A model generated the notes under the pieces. The model had not been told where the DNA came from. It saw only the letters and a program-made list of their open reading frames with translations, and did not search any database. From contig NZ_JAGQAG010000001.1 of NCBI RefSeq assembly GCF_021405525.1, positions 3,443,501 through 3,507,500 on the forward strand: a stretch of 64,000 nt of DNA. The letters are read 5' to 3'. This document shows, piece by piece, positions 38,585-47,797 of the stretch. The stretch comes from Ruegeria pomeroyi (GTDB lineage: Bacteria; Pseudomonadota; Alphaproteobacteria; Rhodobacterales; Rhodobacteraceae). Made by a program: the position numbers and the translations under genes. How positions within the stretch are numbered: position 1 is the stretch's first letter; each line of letters begins with the position of its first letter.

Positions 38585-40210
38585 TTACCCGCCTGCACCG
38601 CAATCTTCCAGGATCATGTCGGCGCCCTTTTCGCCCACCATGATCGCCGGGGCATTGGTATTGCCGGAGGTCAGCGTGGGAAAGATCGAGGCATCGACCA
38701 CCCGCAGCCCGTTGATGCCATGCACCCGCAGGCGTGCGTCCACCACGTCCCGCGCCACGTCCGGCCCCATCCGGCAGGTGCTGACCGGGTGGAACACGGT
38801 TCCGGCCCGGTGCCGGATGTCGGCGATCAGATCGTCATCGGAACGAATATCCGCACCGGGCAGCATCTCGGCCTCGATCAGCCGGGCAAGCGCCGGGGCC
38901 TCGGCCAGCCGCCGCAGCAGCCGCGTACCTTCGAGCATCTCCTGCATGTCGATCTCGGTGGAGAGGTAATTGGGGTGGATCGCCGGTGGCTCTTTCGGGT
39001 CCGAGGAGCGGATCTCCAGATGCCCCCGGCTGGTGGGTCGGGTCGGCTGGGCGCTGAGCAGGAAGCCGGGGAACGGGTCGGGGTTCATCAGCGGCCGTTT
39101 GCCCGGCGGCGCCTTGGTATAGCTGACCGGCGAAAAGAACAGCTGCATGTTCGGATGATCCAGACCGGGACGCGAGCGCACGAAGCCACCCGCCTGGTTG
39201 ACGCCCAGCGACAGCGGCCCGCGCCGTGTCAGCACATAGCGCAGCCCGTGCCACAGCTTGCCATACCACGGGTGCAGCTGGGTGTTCAGCGTCGGCACGC
39301 GCGAGCGGTAGAGATGGTCGATACAGAGATGATCCTGCAAATTCCGCCCCACCCCGTCCAGCGCATGCACCACCTCTATGCCCTTGTCCCGCAACAGGCG
39401 GGCGGGGCCGATGCCGGAGAGTTGCAGCAATTGCGGAGAGTTGATCGCACCGCCCGACAGGATCACTTCGCGCCGGGCGCGCACGGTCTTGACCTGCCCG
39501 TTCCGGCGATAGGAAATACCCGCCGCGCGCCTGCCCTCGAACAGCACCCGTTCGGCCAGCGCCCCCGTCTCGACACGCAGGTTCGCGCGTCGCAAAACGG
39601 GGCGCAGATAGGCCCGCGCCGCCGACATCCGCATGCCCCCCTTGGCGGTATTCTGATAGGTGCCCACCCCCTCTTGCGTGGCGCCGTTGAAATCGGGGTT
39701 GTGCGGAAATTGAAGCTCTCCGCCCGCAGCGATGAAATCCCGGCAGAGCGGGTGCAGATCCCGGTCCATGGTCGCCACATGCAGCGGGCCATTGTCGCCG
39801 CGAAAGGCGTCTCCACCCCGGTCATTGGTCTCGGAGCGGCGGAAATAGGGCAGTACATCCGCCCAGCCCCAACCCGGATTGCCCATCGCCTGCCACGCGT
39901 CGAAATCCTGTGCCTGTCCCCGGATATAGACCATCGCGTTGATCGAGCTTGACCCGCCCAGCACCTTGCCGCGCGGCCAATAGCTGACCCGCCCTTTCAA
40001 CGACGGGTTGGGTTCGGTATGGTACATCCAGTTAACGCTGGGCCGGTAAAAGGTCTTGCCATAGCCGATCGGCATCCAGATCCAGAAGTTCAGATCGCTG
40101 CCCCCCGCCTCGAGCAACAGCACCGTGAACCGGCCATTGGCGCTCAGCCGGTTGGCCAGCACGCAGCCGGCCGACCCCGCACCCACGATGATGAAGTCAT
40201 ATTCGCTCAT
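38585..40210 (-). CDS. GMC-family FAD-dependent oxidoreductase (choline dehydrogenase-like)
   Basis: 541-residue GMC oxidoreductase. The ADP-binding VGAGSAGCVLANRL lies near residues 8-21, GGSSSINAMVYIRGQ is PROSITE GMC signature 1, SGGAINSPQLLQLSGIGP is signature 2, and the C-terminal FHPVSTCRMG carries the catalytic His. Start at MSEYDFIIV with the preceding MPA codons unlikely. Substrates in this family are alcohols, including choline and polyethylene glycols; none can be chosen here. It is followed upstream by a cupin gene and an ABC transporter on the same strand. Confidence 0.92.
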   Translation of the reverse strand: MSEYDFIIVGAGSAGCVLANRLSANGRFTVLLLEAGGSDLNFWIWMPIGYGKTFYRPSVNWMYHTEPNPSLKGRVSYWPRGKVLGGSSSINAMVYIRGQAQDFDAWQAMGNPGWGWADVLPYFRRSETNDRGGDAFRGDNGPLHVATMDRDLHPLCRDFIAAGGELQFPHNPDFNGATQEGVGTYQNTAKGGMRMSAARAYLRPVLRRANLRVETGALAERVLFEGRRAAGISYRRNGQVKTVRARREVILSGGAINSPQLLQLSGIGPARLLRDKGIEVVHALDGVGRNLQDHLCIDHLYRSRVPTLNTQLHPWYGKLWHGLRYVLTRRGPLSLGVNQAGGFVRSRPGLDHPNMQLFFSPVSYTKAPPGKRPLMNPDPFPGFLLSAQPTRPTSRGHLEIRSSDPKEPPAIHPNYLSTEIDMQEMLEGTRLLRRLAEAPALARLIEAEMLPGADIRSDDDLIADIRHRAGTVFHPVSTCRMGPDVARDVVDARLRVHGINGLRVVDASIFPTLTSGNTNAPAIMVGEKGADMILEDCGAGG

Positions 40211-40239
40211 GGCGGGCACCGCCCCCTGTTGCCGAGCAT

Positions 40240-40605
40240 CTAGGTCGCAGGTGCCGCGCTGATGACAAAAAGTTTGCGCATGTGGTCATGTATCTCCCAT
40301 TGACCGGTCCAGCCCTGCGGAAGCACCAGAAGGTCGCCCGGCCCGATGTCGCGGCTGCCACTGCCATCGGCATTTGTCACAGTCGCCCGTCCGGACAGGA
40401 TATGACAATATTCGCCGCCCCCGGTGCGGTCTGCGGTAAACCGGCCCGGCGTGCACTCCCAGACCCCGATCATGGCGCCGCCATCGGCCGACGTCCACAA
40501 CACAGTCGAGGCCTCGGTCTGACCCTTGGTCAGGCTGGTGGGCTTGTCGGCAAAGGCGCCCAGCGGTACCGAGGCAAGGTCGGCGAATGTTTGCAGGTCG
40601 ATCAT
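40240..40605 (-). CDS. Cupin (DUF861-type) small protein
   Basis: 121-residue cupin of the (S)-ureidoglycine aminohydrolase-like / Cupin_3 class: WECTPGRFTADRTGGGEYCHILSGRATVTNADG, GDLLVLPQGWTGQWEIHDHMRKLFVI. The ATG before IDLQTF is used. It sits between a GMC oxidoreductase and an ABC transporter, consistent with a catabolic operon. No metal-binding set or reaction can be specified with confidence. Confidence 0.82.
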   Translation of the reverse strand: MIDLQTFADLASVPLGAFADKPTSLTKGQTEASTVLWTSADGGAMIGVWECTPGRFTADRTGGGEYCHILSGRATVTNADGSGSRDIGPGDLLVLPQGWTGQWEIHDHMRKLFVISAAPAT

Positions 40606-40646
40606 GGCAGCTCTCCCGATCAGGGGGGAATGCCCGAACCCGGGCA

Positions 40647-41483
40647 TCACTCGCTTGGTTTCGTTGATTTCTTCTGTTGTCCAAACAGCTGCGCCAGCAC
40701 CATCATCCCCGTCGTCACCAGGATCATGATGGTCGAGATCGAGGCGATGGTCGGATCGATCTGGTCGCGCAGCGCGTTGAACATGTTGCGCGTCAGGGTC
40801 GGGTTGTCGCCGCCCGAGACGAACATCGCCACCACCACCTCGTCAAACGAGGTGAGAAAGGACAAGAGCGCGCTCGTCACCACGGCAAAGCGGATCTGCG
40901 GCAATGTCACGGTCAGAAACGCCTTCCACCGCGGTGCGCCCAGGCTGCGGGCGGCCTCCTCCTGGCTCATGTCGAAGCTTTTCAGCGCCGAGCCGGTGAC
41001 GATCACCACCAGCGGCAGTGCCAGCACCGTATGCGCCAGCACCAGCCCGGTGATCGTATAGAGGATCTGAAGCTGCACATAGGCGTAGAAGGCCCCGATC
41101 GCGACCAGCACCACCGGCACCATCATCGGCGTGATCATCAGCACGAAAGCCGCGCGCACAAACCGGATTTTCGAGCAATGCAGGCCATAAGCCGCCAGCA
41201 CGCCAATCGGTGTCGCCACCAGCATCGTCAGGAACGCCGCCTTGAACGAGGTGCGCGTTGCCAGCATCCACTCGGGCGAGCCGAAGTAATGGTCGTACCA
41301 GCGCGTCGACCAGGTCTCGGGCGGAAACTCCAGATACTGGCTGTCCGAGAATGACATCGGCACGACGATCAGCGTGGGTGTCACCAGCAGCACCATGGTG
41401 ATCACCGCAATGACGTAGAGCCACAGGCGCTGGCCATGGGTGATCTGGGTCTCGGTCGCGGGGCTTTGGAACCAGCGCAGCAT
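40647..41483 (-). CDS. Spermidine/putrescine-type ABC transporter permease (PotC-like)
   Basis: 278-residue permease with six hydrophobic helices and the coupling motif QEEAARSLGAPRWKAFLTVTLPQI (EAA loop). The layout (N-terminal helix, periplasmic loop, five-helix core) is that of PotC. It overlaps the neighbouring permease gene by one base. Confidence 0.9.
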   Translation of the reverse strand: MLRWFQSPATETQITHGQRLWLYVIAVITMVLLVTPTLIVVPMSFSDSQYLEFPPETWSTRWYDHYFGSPEWMLATRTSFKAAFLTMLVATPIGVLAAYGLHCSKIRFVRAAFVLMITPMMVPVVLVAIGAFYAYVQLQILYTITGLVLAHTVLALPLVVIVTGSALKSFDMSQEEAARSLGAPRWKAFLTVTLPQIRFAVVTSALLSFLTSFDEVVVAMFVSGGDNPTLTRNMFNALRDQIDPTIASISTIMILVTTGMMVLAQLFGQQKKSTKPSE

Positions 41484-42367
41484 CAGTGCCCTCCCCCGGT
41501 CATCTTCTCAAGGTTCAGAAAGCGCGAGGCGATCCACAGGATCACCATGGTCGATACCAGCAGGACCACGCCCAGCGCGCTGGCCGCCCCCCAGTTCACG
41601 AAGAGCTCGATATTGGAGACGATCTTCATCGACACCATGATCACCTTGCCGCCGCCCAGCACCGCCGGGGTGACAAAAAAGCCAAGGCACAAGATGAATA
41701 CCATCAGCGACCCGGCAAATAGACCCGGCAGCGTCAGCGGAAAGAACACCGTCCAGAAGGCCCGGCGCGGGCTGGCACCCAGGTTCGAGGCCGCCTTCAT
41801 CAGGTCGCGGTCAATCGCCTTCATCGCGCCATAGACGGGCAGGATCAGAAACGGCAGCATGATATGCACCATGCCGATCAGGGTACCGGTCATGTTGTGG
41901 ACAATCTTGATGGGTTCGTCCCACAGCCCCAACGAGATCGCCCATTCGTTCACCAGCCCGCGCTTTTGCAGCAGCACCAGCCAGGCATAGGTGCGCACCA
42001 GAAGCGAGGTCCAGAATGGCAGCAGCACCGTGATCAGGCACAAGTTGGCGATCCGGTTGGGCAGGCCGGCGATGAAATAGGCCAGCGGATAGCCGATCAG
42101 GATACACAGGCCGGTGGTCAGGAAACTGACCTCGAACGTGGTCTGAAAGATGCGGGCATAGGATTTCCGCTTCAGCATCCGCTCGTAGTTTTCCAGCGAG
42201 AAGGTGCCATCCGCCCCGATGAACGAGACATAGAACAGCCAGCCGACCGGAATGACCAGAATGACAAGGATCAGCAGGATCGCGGGCGAGCCGAGGCCAA
42301 AGAGCTTCATCCGCTCCAGCCATTCGTCGCGCCTCAGCCCCAACTCGTTGGTGCGTACCGCCTCCAT
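41483..42367 (-). CDS. Spermidine/putrescine-type ABC transporter permease (PotB-like)
   Basis: 294-residue permease with six helices, an N-terminal charged segment (LGLRRDEWLERMKLF), and the EAA loop DRDLMKAASNLGASPRRAFWTVFFPLTLPG. It is directly downstream of the ATPase gene, 1 bp away, and forms the channel with the PotC-like partner. Confidence 0.9.
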   Translation of the reverse strand: MEAVRTNELGLRRDEWLERMKLFGLGSPAILLILVILVIPVGWLFYVSFIGADGTFSLENYERMLKRKSYARIFQTTFEVSFLTTGLCILIGYPLAYFIAGLPNRIANLCLITVLLPFWTSLLVRTYAWLVLLQKRGLVNEWAISLGLWDEPIKIVHNMTGTLIGMVHIMLPFLILPVYGAMKAIDRDLMKAASNLGASPRRAFWTVFFPLTLPGLFAGSLMVFILCLGFFVTPAVLGGGKVIMVSMKIVSNIELFVNWGAASALGVVLLVSTMVILWIASRFLNLEKMTGGGH

Positions 42368-42368
42368 C

Positions 42369-43457
42369 CTAGGCCTCGCTTCCGTCGATCAGCACCGTAT
42401 CCTCGGGCGCCAGGCACAGGGTCAGCGCGTCGCCCACCGCAGGCAGGGCGGTGACATTGGCGCCCCGCATGGCGCCGCGCAGCACGATCTGCGCGCCATC
42501 GGCCAGCGCCGCATGTAGCAGAAAACTGTCCCCCTGGTAAACCACCTCGGTCGCGGTGGCGGCAAAGTTGTTGACCCCCTCGCGCGGCCCCTCGCGCGAC
42601 AGCACCACACGTTCGGGGCGGACCATCAACAGCAGGCTGGCCGCCTCGGGCGGCGGGCTGTCATGCAGCAGGGGCGTGCCGTCGAACAGCACCGTGTCAC
42701 CCTGGCGCGACACCGGAAGAAAGGTGGATTCACCGATGAAATCGGCCACAAAGCGGTTGGCGGGCCGCTCGTACAGGTCGCGCGGCGTGGCCAGCTGCAT
42801 GATGCGGCCATGGTTCACCACCGCGATCCGGTCGGACATGGTCAGCGCCTCGCGTTGGTCATGGGTGACATAGACCGTGGTCATGCCCAGTTTCTCATGC
42901 AGGTGGCGCAGCTCGATCTGCATCTGGTCGCGCAGCTTCTTGTCCAGCGCCGACAGCGGCTCGTCCATCAGCAGGATGCGCGGTTCGAACACGATGGCCC
43001 GTGCCACCGCGACGCGCTGGCGCTGGCCGCCCGACAGCTGGTCGATCCGCCGGTCGCCAAAGCCCCCCAGTTGCACCGTGTCCAGCGCCGCCTCGACGCG
43101 GGCGGCGATCTCGGGCTTGGGCACCTTGCGCAGCTTCAGCGGGTACCCCACGTTGCCTGCCACCGTCATATGCGGGAACAGCGCATAGCTTTGGAATGTC
43201 ATCCCCACATCGCGCAGATGCGGCGGCGTGCGGATCACCTCGCGGTCGCCGAATTTCAGACTGCCGCAATCGGGCCGGGTGAACCCTGCCAGCACCATCA
43301 ACAGCGTCGTCTTGCCCGACCCCGACGGGCCCAGAAGCGTCAGGAACTCACCGCTTTGCACCTCTAGCGAGACATCATTGAGCGCATGCACCGGGCCATA
43401 GGTCTTGGTCACGTTCTTGACCGAGATCGGCAGGGCTTCGTTGGTTCTGGAGGTCAA
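42369..43457 (-). CDS. Spermidine/putrescine-type ABC transporter ATP-binding protein (PotA-like, TTG start)
   Basis: 362-residue ABC ATPase. Walker [10 protein letters not shown], signature LSGGQRQRVAVARA, Walker B ILLMDEPLSALDKKL, switch His YVTHDQREALTMSD, and a C-terminal TOBE domain (about 275-360). No ATG lies near the start. TTG at 43457 has GAGGG six bases upstream and is preferred to the TTG 11 codons earlier. It belongs with the binding protein and two permeases on this strand. Confidence 0.9.
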   Translation of the reverse strand: MTSRTNEALPISVKNVTKTYGPVHALNDVSLEVQSGEFLTLLGPSGSGKTTLLMVLAGFTRPDCGSLKFGDREVIRTPPHLRDVGMTFQSYALFPHMTVAGNVGYPLKLRKVPKPEIAARVEAALDTVQLGGFGDRRIDQLSGGQRQRVAVARAIVFEPRILLMDEPLSALDKKLRDQMQIELRHLHEKLGMTTVYVTHDQREALTMSDRIAVVNHGRIMQLATPRDLYERPANRFVADFIGESTFLPVSRQGDTVLFDGTPLLHDSPPPEAASLLLMVRPERVVLSREGPREGVNNFAATATEVVYQGDSFLLHAALADGAQIVLRGAMRGANVTALPAVGDALTLCLAPEDTVLIDGSEA

Positions 43458-43533
43458 GACAAACCCTCGCAATCTTCGTTCGAGAAACAAGCGGGCGCCG
43501 CAGCGCCCGCCCTTGAATGGCTGGAAACCCGCC

Positions 43534-44574
43534 TCACTCGGTCAGCATTTCCTGATACATCTCGGCCGCGATGGTCTCCCACTTGGCGTACCAGTCCAGC
43601 GAGACCGGCAGCTGCATCGCCGCGTTATCCGGCGACGAGGGCAGACCAGCCGCCACATCAGCTGTAATCTCACCGGTCTCATAGGCCGCCTTGTTGGTCG
43701 GGCCATAGGTGATGTATTTCGGCAGATCGTCCTGATACTCGGGCTTGGAAATCTCGTTGAGGAATTCCATCGCCGTATCGCGGTTTGGCGCGCCCTTGGG
43801 CACCGCGAAACAGTCGTAGTCGAGCAGCGCCTGGTTGAAGCTATAGGCCACCTTGGCGCCGTCCTTGGCGGCATTGTCGAACCGTCCGTTCCAGCCGGTG
43901 GTCATATCGACCTCGCCATCCTTCATCAGCTGCGCATGCTGTGCGCCGGATGTCCAGAACACCGAGATATGCGGCTTCAACTCGCGGATCTTGTCGATCG
44001 CCCGTTCAATCCCCTCTTCGCTGTCGAGCACGCTATAGACATCGGCAGGCGCCACGCCATCGGCCATCAGCGCGCCCTCCAGCGCGCCAGCCACCTTGCC
44101 GCGATAGGCGCGCGAGCCGGGGAACTTCTCGACATCCCAGAAATCGGCCCAGCTCTGCGGTCCGTTCTCGCCATAGGTGTTGGTGTTCCAGGCATAGACG
44201 GTCGAGAACACATCGCCGCCGATGCAGTAATCGTTGTAAAGACCGGGATAGAAGGTCGAGACGTCGATCACGTTATAGTCTAGCTTCTCCAGCAGCCCCT
44301 CGGCCGCAGCCCGTGCCGCAGAACCGGAACCGCTGGCCACGATATCCAGCGTCACCTGCCCCGAGCTGACCTGAAGTCGCACATCGGACATGCCGCCATA
44401 GGTCTCCTGCTTGACCTCGATACCGGTATTGGCGGCGGCGGGTTCGAACAGCGCCTTGCTTTGCGCCTCCTGATACGAGCCGCCCCAGGACGCGATGGTC
44501 ACGCTCTTGCCCTGCGCAAATGCGCCCGTCGCCAAGACTGCGGCAGAGATCGTCAGAATTGTTCTCGTTTTCAT
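43534..44574 (-). CDS. Extracellular solute-binding protein, PotD/PotF-like
   Basis: 346-residue family-1 binding protein of the putrescine/opine group. A signal peptide covers 1-20 (MKTRTILTISAAVLATGAFA). Then SVTIASWGGSYQEAQSKALFEPA, GLLEKLDYNVIDV, and SLDWYAKWETIAAEMYQ. First gene of the four-gene ABC operon. The ligand is unassigned; polyamines, opines or similar cationic compounds are the family's usual ligands. Confidence 0.9.
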   Translation of the reverse strand: MKTRTILTISAAVLATGAFAQGKSVTIASWGGSYQEAQSKALFEPAAANTGIEVKQETYGGMSDVRLQVSSGQVTLDIVASGSGSAARAAAEGLLEKLDYNVIDVSTFYPGLYNDYCIGGDVFSTVYAWNTNTYGENGPQSWADFWDVEKFPGSRAYRGKVAGALEGALMADGVAPADVYSVLDSEEGIERAIDKIRELKPHISVFWTSGAQHAQLMKDGEVDMTTGWNGRFDNAAKDGAKVAYSFNQALLDYDCFAVPKGAPNRDTAMEFLNEISKPEYQDDLPKYITYGPTNKAAYETGEITADVAAGLPSSPDNAAMQLPVSLDWYAKWETIAAEMYQEMLTE

Positions 44575-44769
44575 TGGTTTCCTCCCTTTGGTGGTTTTCC
44601 GGGTCCTGCCCCGTCCAGATCGGCAGGCAGCGGGCAAGGCGCCCAAGTCGTGTTCCACCTGTCGCGATAGTGCGGGCACCAGCGGGACAAATGAAATTTC
44701 GAATCCTAAACCTTGGTTTCGATCCGTTAATACCGGGTCAGGCTGGCGGTGCCGTCCTGCCCGGCCCGT

Positions 44770-46077
44770 TCAGGTCATGCGCAAAGCCTTTCGAAACTGT
44801 CGTTGATCCTTCCAGCGATACCAGGCCACCGCCGCGGGCAGGAACCAGGGCTTGCCGCGATAGAGGGGCCGGGTGGGAAAGGGCAGACCGTCGAACGCGG
44901 TTTGTCCCTCGGCCAGGCCCAGCACCTTTTGTCCTGCGCGCATGCCCAGATAGGGCGCCATCGACACGCCCGATCCGCAATAACCCATGGCATAGTGAAT
45001 GCCGTCCTGCACCCCGGTATGGGCCAGTTCGTCGAAGCTGTAGGCCACCGTGCCGCTCCAGGCATGGCTCAGCGCCACACCCTCAAGCTGGGGAAAGATG
45101 CGGCACATGTCCTGTCTCAGCCGGGCCGCCCCGGCCAGCGCCGTGGTTTCCGAGGCCGAGACGCGCCCCCCGAACAGCACCCGCCGCCGGTCGGGCGAGG
45201 CGCGATAGTAATAGACCACCTTGCAGGTGTCGCTGGCGATGCGGTCGCCGGGGAACAATTCGTCAATGGTCGCCTCGGGCAGTTCCTCGGTGGCGATGAT
45301 ATAGCTGCCGATCGGGATCACCCGGCGCTGCAACCAGGGTGTCAGCGCGGTGGTATAGCCGTTGGTGGCGACGATCACGTCGCGCGCCTCGACCACGCCC
45401 TTGGCGGTCTCGACCCGGAACCCTGTTCCGGAACGGGTGATCGCGCCAACCCGACACTGGCCCACCACCTCCACCCCGGCCCCGATGGCGAGGCGCAGCA
45501 ATTCGCGGTGAAACTTGCCCGGATGCAGCGAGCAATGCGCAGAAAACACCACGCCGCCGAAATAGGCATCGGTGCCCAACTGGCGGCGTTGTTCGGATCG
45601 CGGCACGGCAAAGCTTTCGATGCCTTCCTGCTGGCGCAGCTTCTCGGCATCACGTGTCAACTCCTCGTAATGGCCCGGCGTATGCGCCGCGTGAAAGCGC
45701 CCGGCCCGGCGGAAGTCGCAGTCAAGCTCTTCGCGGGCTACGAACTCGCCGATCCAACGCAGCGCATTGGCACCCTCGGCCCGGATGCCCCGCGCCCGCT
45801 CCAACCCGAATTTCGCGGCCAGCTTTTCCAGCGAGGGTTTCACGCTGGTGCTGATCTGGCCGCCATTGCGGCTGCTGCACCCGTATCCCGGATCCTCGGC
45901 ATCGACGACCAGCGTCGAGCGGCCGCCGCGCGCCGTGGTCAGCGCGGCACTCAGCCCGGTATAGCCCGCGCCGACAATCAGCACATCGACCCTGGCCGAT
46001 GGGTGCGTTTGCAAGGCTGGCATGGCGCCGAGCTGATCGTGCCAGAATGGCGTCTGCCTGATGGTCGAAAGTGGCAT
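44770..46077 (-). CDS. FAD-dependent amine oxidoreductase (DAO family, PuuB-like)
   Basis: 435-residue DAO-type flavoprotein. Dinucleotide-binding VLIVGAGYTGLSAALTTARGG begins near residue 32, followed by GYGCSSRNGGQIS and HPGKFHRELLRLA, and near the C-terminus GYCGSGVSMAPYLG. These match gamma-glutamylputrescine oxidoreductase-like enzymes. Beside a polyamine-type transporter, it is consistent with oxidation of a polyamine derivative or similar amine (inference). The promoter region carries CCAATATTGG. Confidence 0.85.
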   Translation of the reverse strand: MPLSTIRQTPFWHDQLGAMPALQTHPSARVDVLIVGAGYTGLSAALTTARGGRSTLVVDAEDPGYGCSSRNGGQISTSVKPSLEKLAAKFGLERARGIRAEGANALRWIGEFVAREELDCDFRRAGRFHAAHTPGHYEELTRDAEKLRQQEGIESFAVPRSEQRRQLGTDAYFGGVVFSAHCSLHPGKFHRELLRLAIGAGVEVVGQCRVGAITRSGTGFRVETAKGVVEARDVIVATNGYTTALTPWLQRRVIPIGSYIIATEELPEATIDELFPGDRIASDTCKVVYYYRASPDRRRVLFGGRVSASETTALAGAARLRQDMCRIFPQLEGVALSHAWSGTVAYSFDELAHTGVQDGIHYAMGYCGSGVSMAPYLGMRAGQKVLGLAEGQTAFDGLPFPTRPLYRGKPWFLPAAVAWYRWKDQRQFRKALRMT

Positions 46078-46202
46078 TGGATTGAACGCGACGCTCCCTA
46101 CAGCCGGGGCAGGACATGCCCCACCCGCTGGCTCTGATTGAAACGCTAGGCCAATATTGGCTCACAATTCATATCCAATATGACAAAATTTTCAGACCAA
46201 TC
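46078..46202 (-). promoter_or_regulatory. Region between the MocR gene and the FAD oxidoreductase gene
   Basis: AT-rich for this chromosome. It holds the palindrome CCAATATTGG (46151-46160) and a second CCAATAT at 46175, spaced 24 bp apart. These could be regulator-binding sites for the adjacent MocR protein. No gene is present. Confidence 0.4.
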
Positions 46203-47678
46203 CTAGCGCAAGGCAGAAAGCCCGCCCAGGATACCCATCCCCCTTGCGATATCCTCGGGCGTGGCGCAGCCAAAGCCGAACACGAGACCGGATTGCGAAA
46301 TCGGGGTCAGGCAGTAGCGCCGCAGCGGTGCCAGCGTGACACCCTGCTGCATGGCCTGCGCGACCACCTCGGCCTCGTCCACGCGCGCATCCAGAAATGC
46401 GGGCGTGTGAAACCCGCTGGTCGTCTCTTGCAGGTGGATGCTTTCGGGCAGACCGTGCGCGGCCTCCATCAAGGCCTCGTAGCGCGCCTTGTACAGCTGG
46501 CGCATCAGCCGGATATGGGTGGCGAAATGCCCCTCGTCCATGAACTCGGCCACGATCGCCTGCGTCGCGGTCGAGGGTCCGCTGGCCCAGGTGTCGAACA
46601 TGCCATCAAAGGCCGCGACCATCCGCTCGGGCACCAGCACGAACCCCAGCCGCAACGAGGGAAACAGCGATTTCGAGAAGGTGCCGACATACAGAACCCG
46701 CCCATTGGCGTCGATACTGTGCAGCGCCGGGCGCGGCGCGTTGCCAAAGTAGAACTCGCCATCATAATCATCCTCGATGATCAGCGCCTGCGCCTGTTCG
46801 GCCGCCTGCAACAGCTCCAGCCGCCGGGGCAGCGACATGACATGGCCCAGCGGCTGCTGGTGCGAGGGCGTGACAAAGGCCAGCCGGAAGTGTGGCGCCT
46901 TGGCCAGCCCGTCAGACACCACCATGCCTTGTGCATCCACATCCACCGGCACCAGCTCGGCGCCTTCGGACAACAGCGCATTGCGCGCGCCCGAGGCGCC
47001 GGGATTCTCCATCCAGACCCGGTCGCCCGGATTGAGCAAGAGCCGCCCGATCAGTGAAAACGCATGTTGTGCGCCCGAGGTGATGAACACCTGTTCGGGG
47101 TCGCAACGAATGCCCTTGAGCGCGCTCAGATGGGTGGCAATCGCCCGGCGCAGCGCGGCCAGTCCCTTGGGCTGGCCATAGCCCATGACGTCGCCGCGCC
47201 CGCCCCGCAGGTGCCGCGCCGACAGCCGTGCCCAATGCGCCATCGGAAAGGCATCGAGCGCGGGCAACGCGGTGACAAAGGCGCGCGGCTTGTGCGGCAA
47301 CCACGCGCGCTGGGCATAGGCGCCCTGCGCGTGGCTGATGACATAAGACAGCCTGGGCTCGCGACCGGCACTGACCGCCCCCTGACTGGGGGCGGTTACG
47401 CTCTGGTCCTCCAGTGTTTCGCTGACATATGTCCCCGCCCCGATGCGCGACACCAGCATGCCTTCGGCCACCAGCCGGTCGATGGCGTCGATCACCGTTG
47501 TGCGCGACACGCCCACCTCCTTGGCCAGCGTCCGGGTCGCCGGCAGCCGCTCACCCGCGCGCAGGGCGCCCGACAGGATCATGTCGCGCAGCGCCATGTA
47601 GAGCTGAACGCTGACACTGCGCCTGAGCGTCCGGTCCAGCCGGATCGAGGACAGCAAGGCGCCTGCGGCGTGTTTCAC
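46203..47678 (-). CDS. MocR-type regulator (GntR winged helix fused to PLP aminotransferase)
   Basis: 491-residue MocR-subfamily regulator. The winged helix is at residues about 22-90 (LPATRTLAKEVGVSRTTVIDAIDRLVAEGML). An aminotransferase-fold domain follows from about 120, with the PLP-binding K336 in GTFSKSLFPSLRLG and IIEDDYDGEF at 301-309. Start is GTG with AAGGGG upstream (the long upstream frame overlaps the divergent gene). It is divergent from the enolase-superfamily gene and upstream of the FAD oxidoreductase, the usual genomic context of a MocR controlling its neighbour. Confidence 0.92.
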   Translation of the reverse strand: MKHAAGALLSSIRLDRTLRRSVSVQLYMALRDMILSGALRAGERLPATRTLAKEVGVSRTTVIDAIDRLVAEGMLVSRIGAGTYVSETLEDQSVTAPSQGAVSAGREPRLSYVISHAQGAYAQRAWLPHKPRAFVTALPALDAFPMAHWARLSARHLRGGRGDVMGYGQPKGLAALRRAIATHLSALKGIRCDPEQVFITSGAQHAFSLIGRLLLNPGDRVWMENPGASGARNALLSEGAELVPVDVDAQGMVVSDGLAKAPHFRLAFVTPSHQQPLGHVMSLPRRLELLQAAEQAQALIIEDDYDGEFYFGNAPRPALHSIDANGRVLYVGTFSKSLFPSLRLGFVLVPERMVAAFDGMFDTWASGPSTATQAIVAEFMDEGHFATHIRLMRQLYKARYEALMEAAHGLPESIHLQETTSGFHTPAFLDARVDEAEVVAQAMQQGVTLAPLRRYCLTPISQSGLVFGFGCATPEDIARGMGILGGLSALR

Positions 47679-47698
47679 GGGCAGCCCCCTTAATTGGT

Positions 47699-47748
47699 CT
47701 GGCGAAAATGTCGAAATGGATATACCTGCCAGCCCGATTTTTCGCCAG
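47699..47748. promoter_or_regulatory. Inverted repeat in the MocR/enolase-superfamily divergent promoter
   Basis: Perfect 10-bp arms CTGGCGAAAA (47699-47708) and TTTTCGCCAG (47739-47748) with a 30-bp spacer, between the divergent starts at 47678 and 47798. Arms on the same face of DNA (40 bp centre to centre) suit a dimeric MocR regulator. Confidence 0.6.
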
Positions 47749-47797
47749 CATTTTTGCAATGCCCGTCCGCCCCGGCCGGCCAAAACCGGAAAACCAA

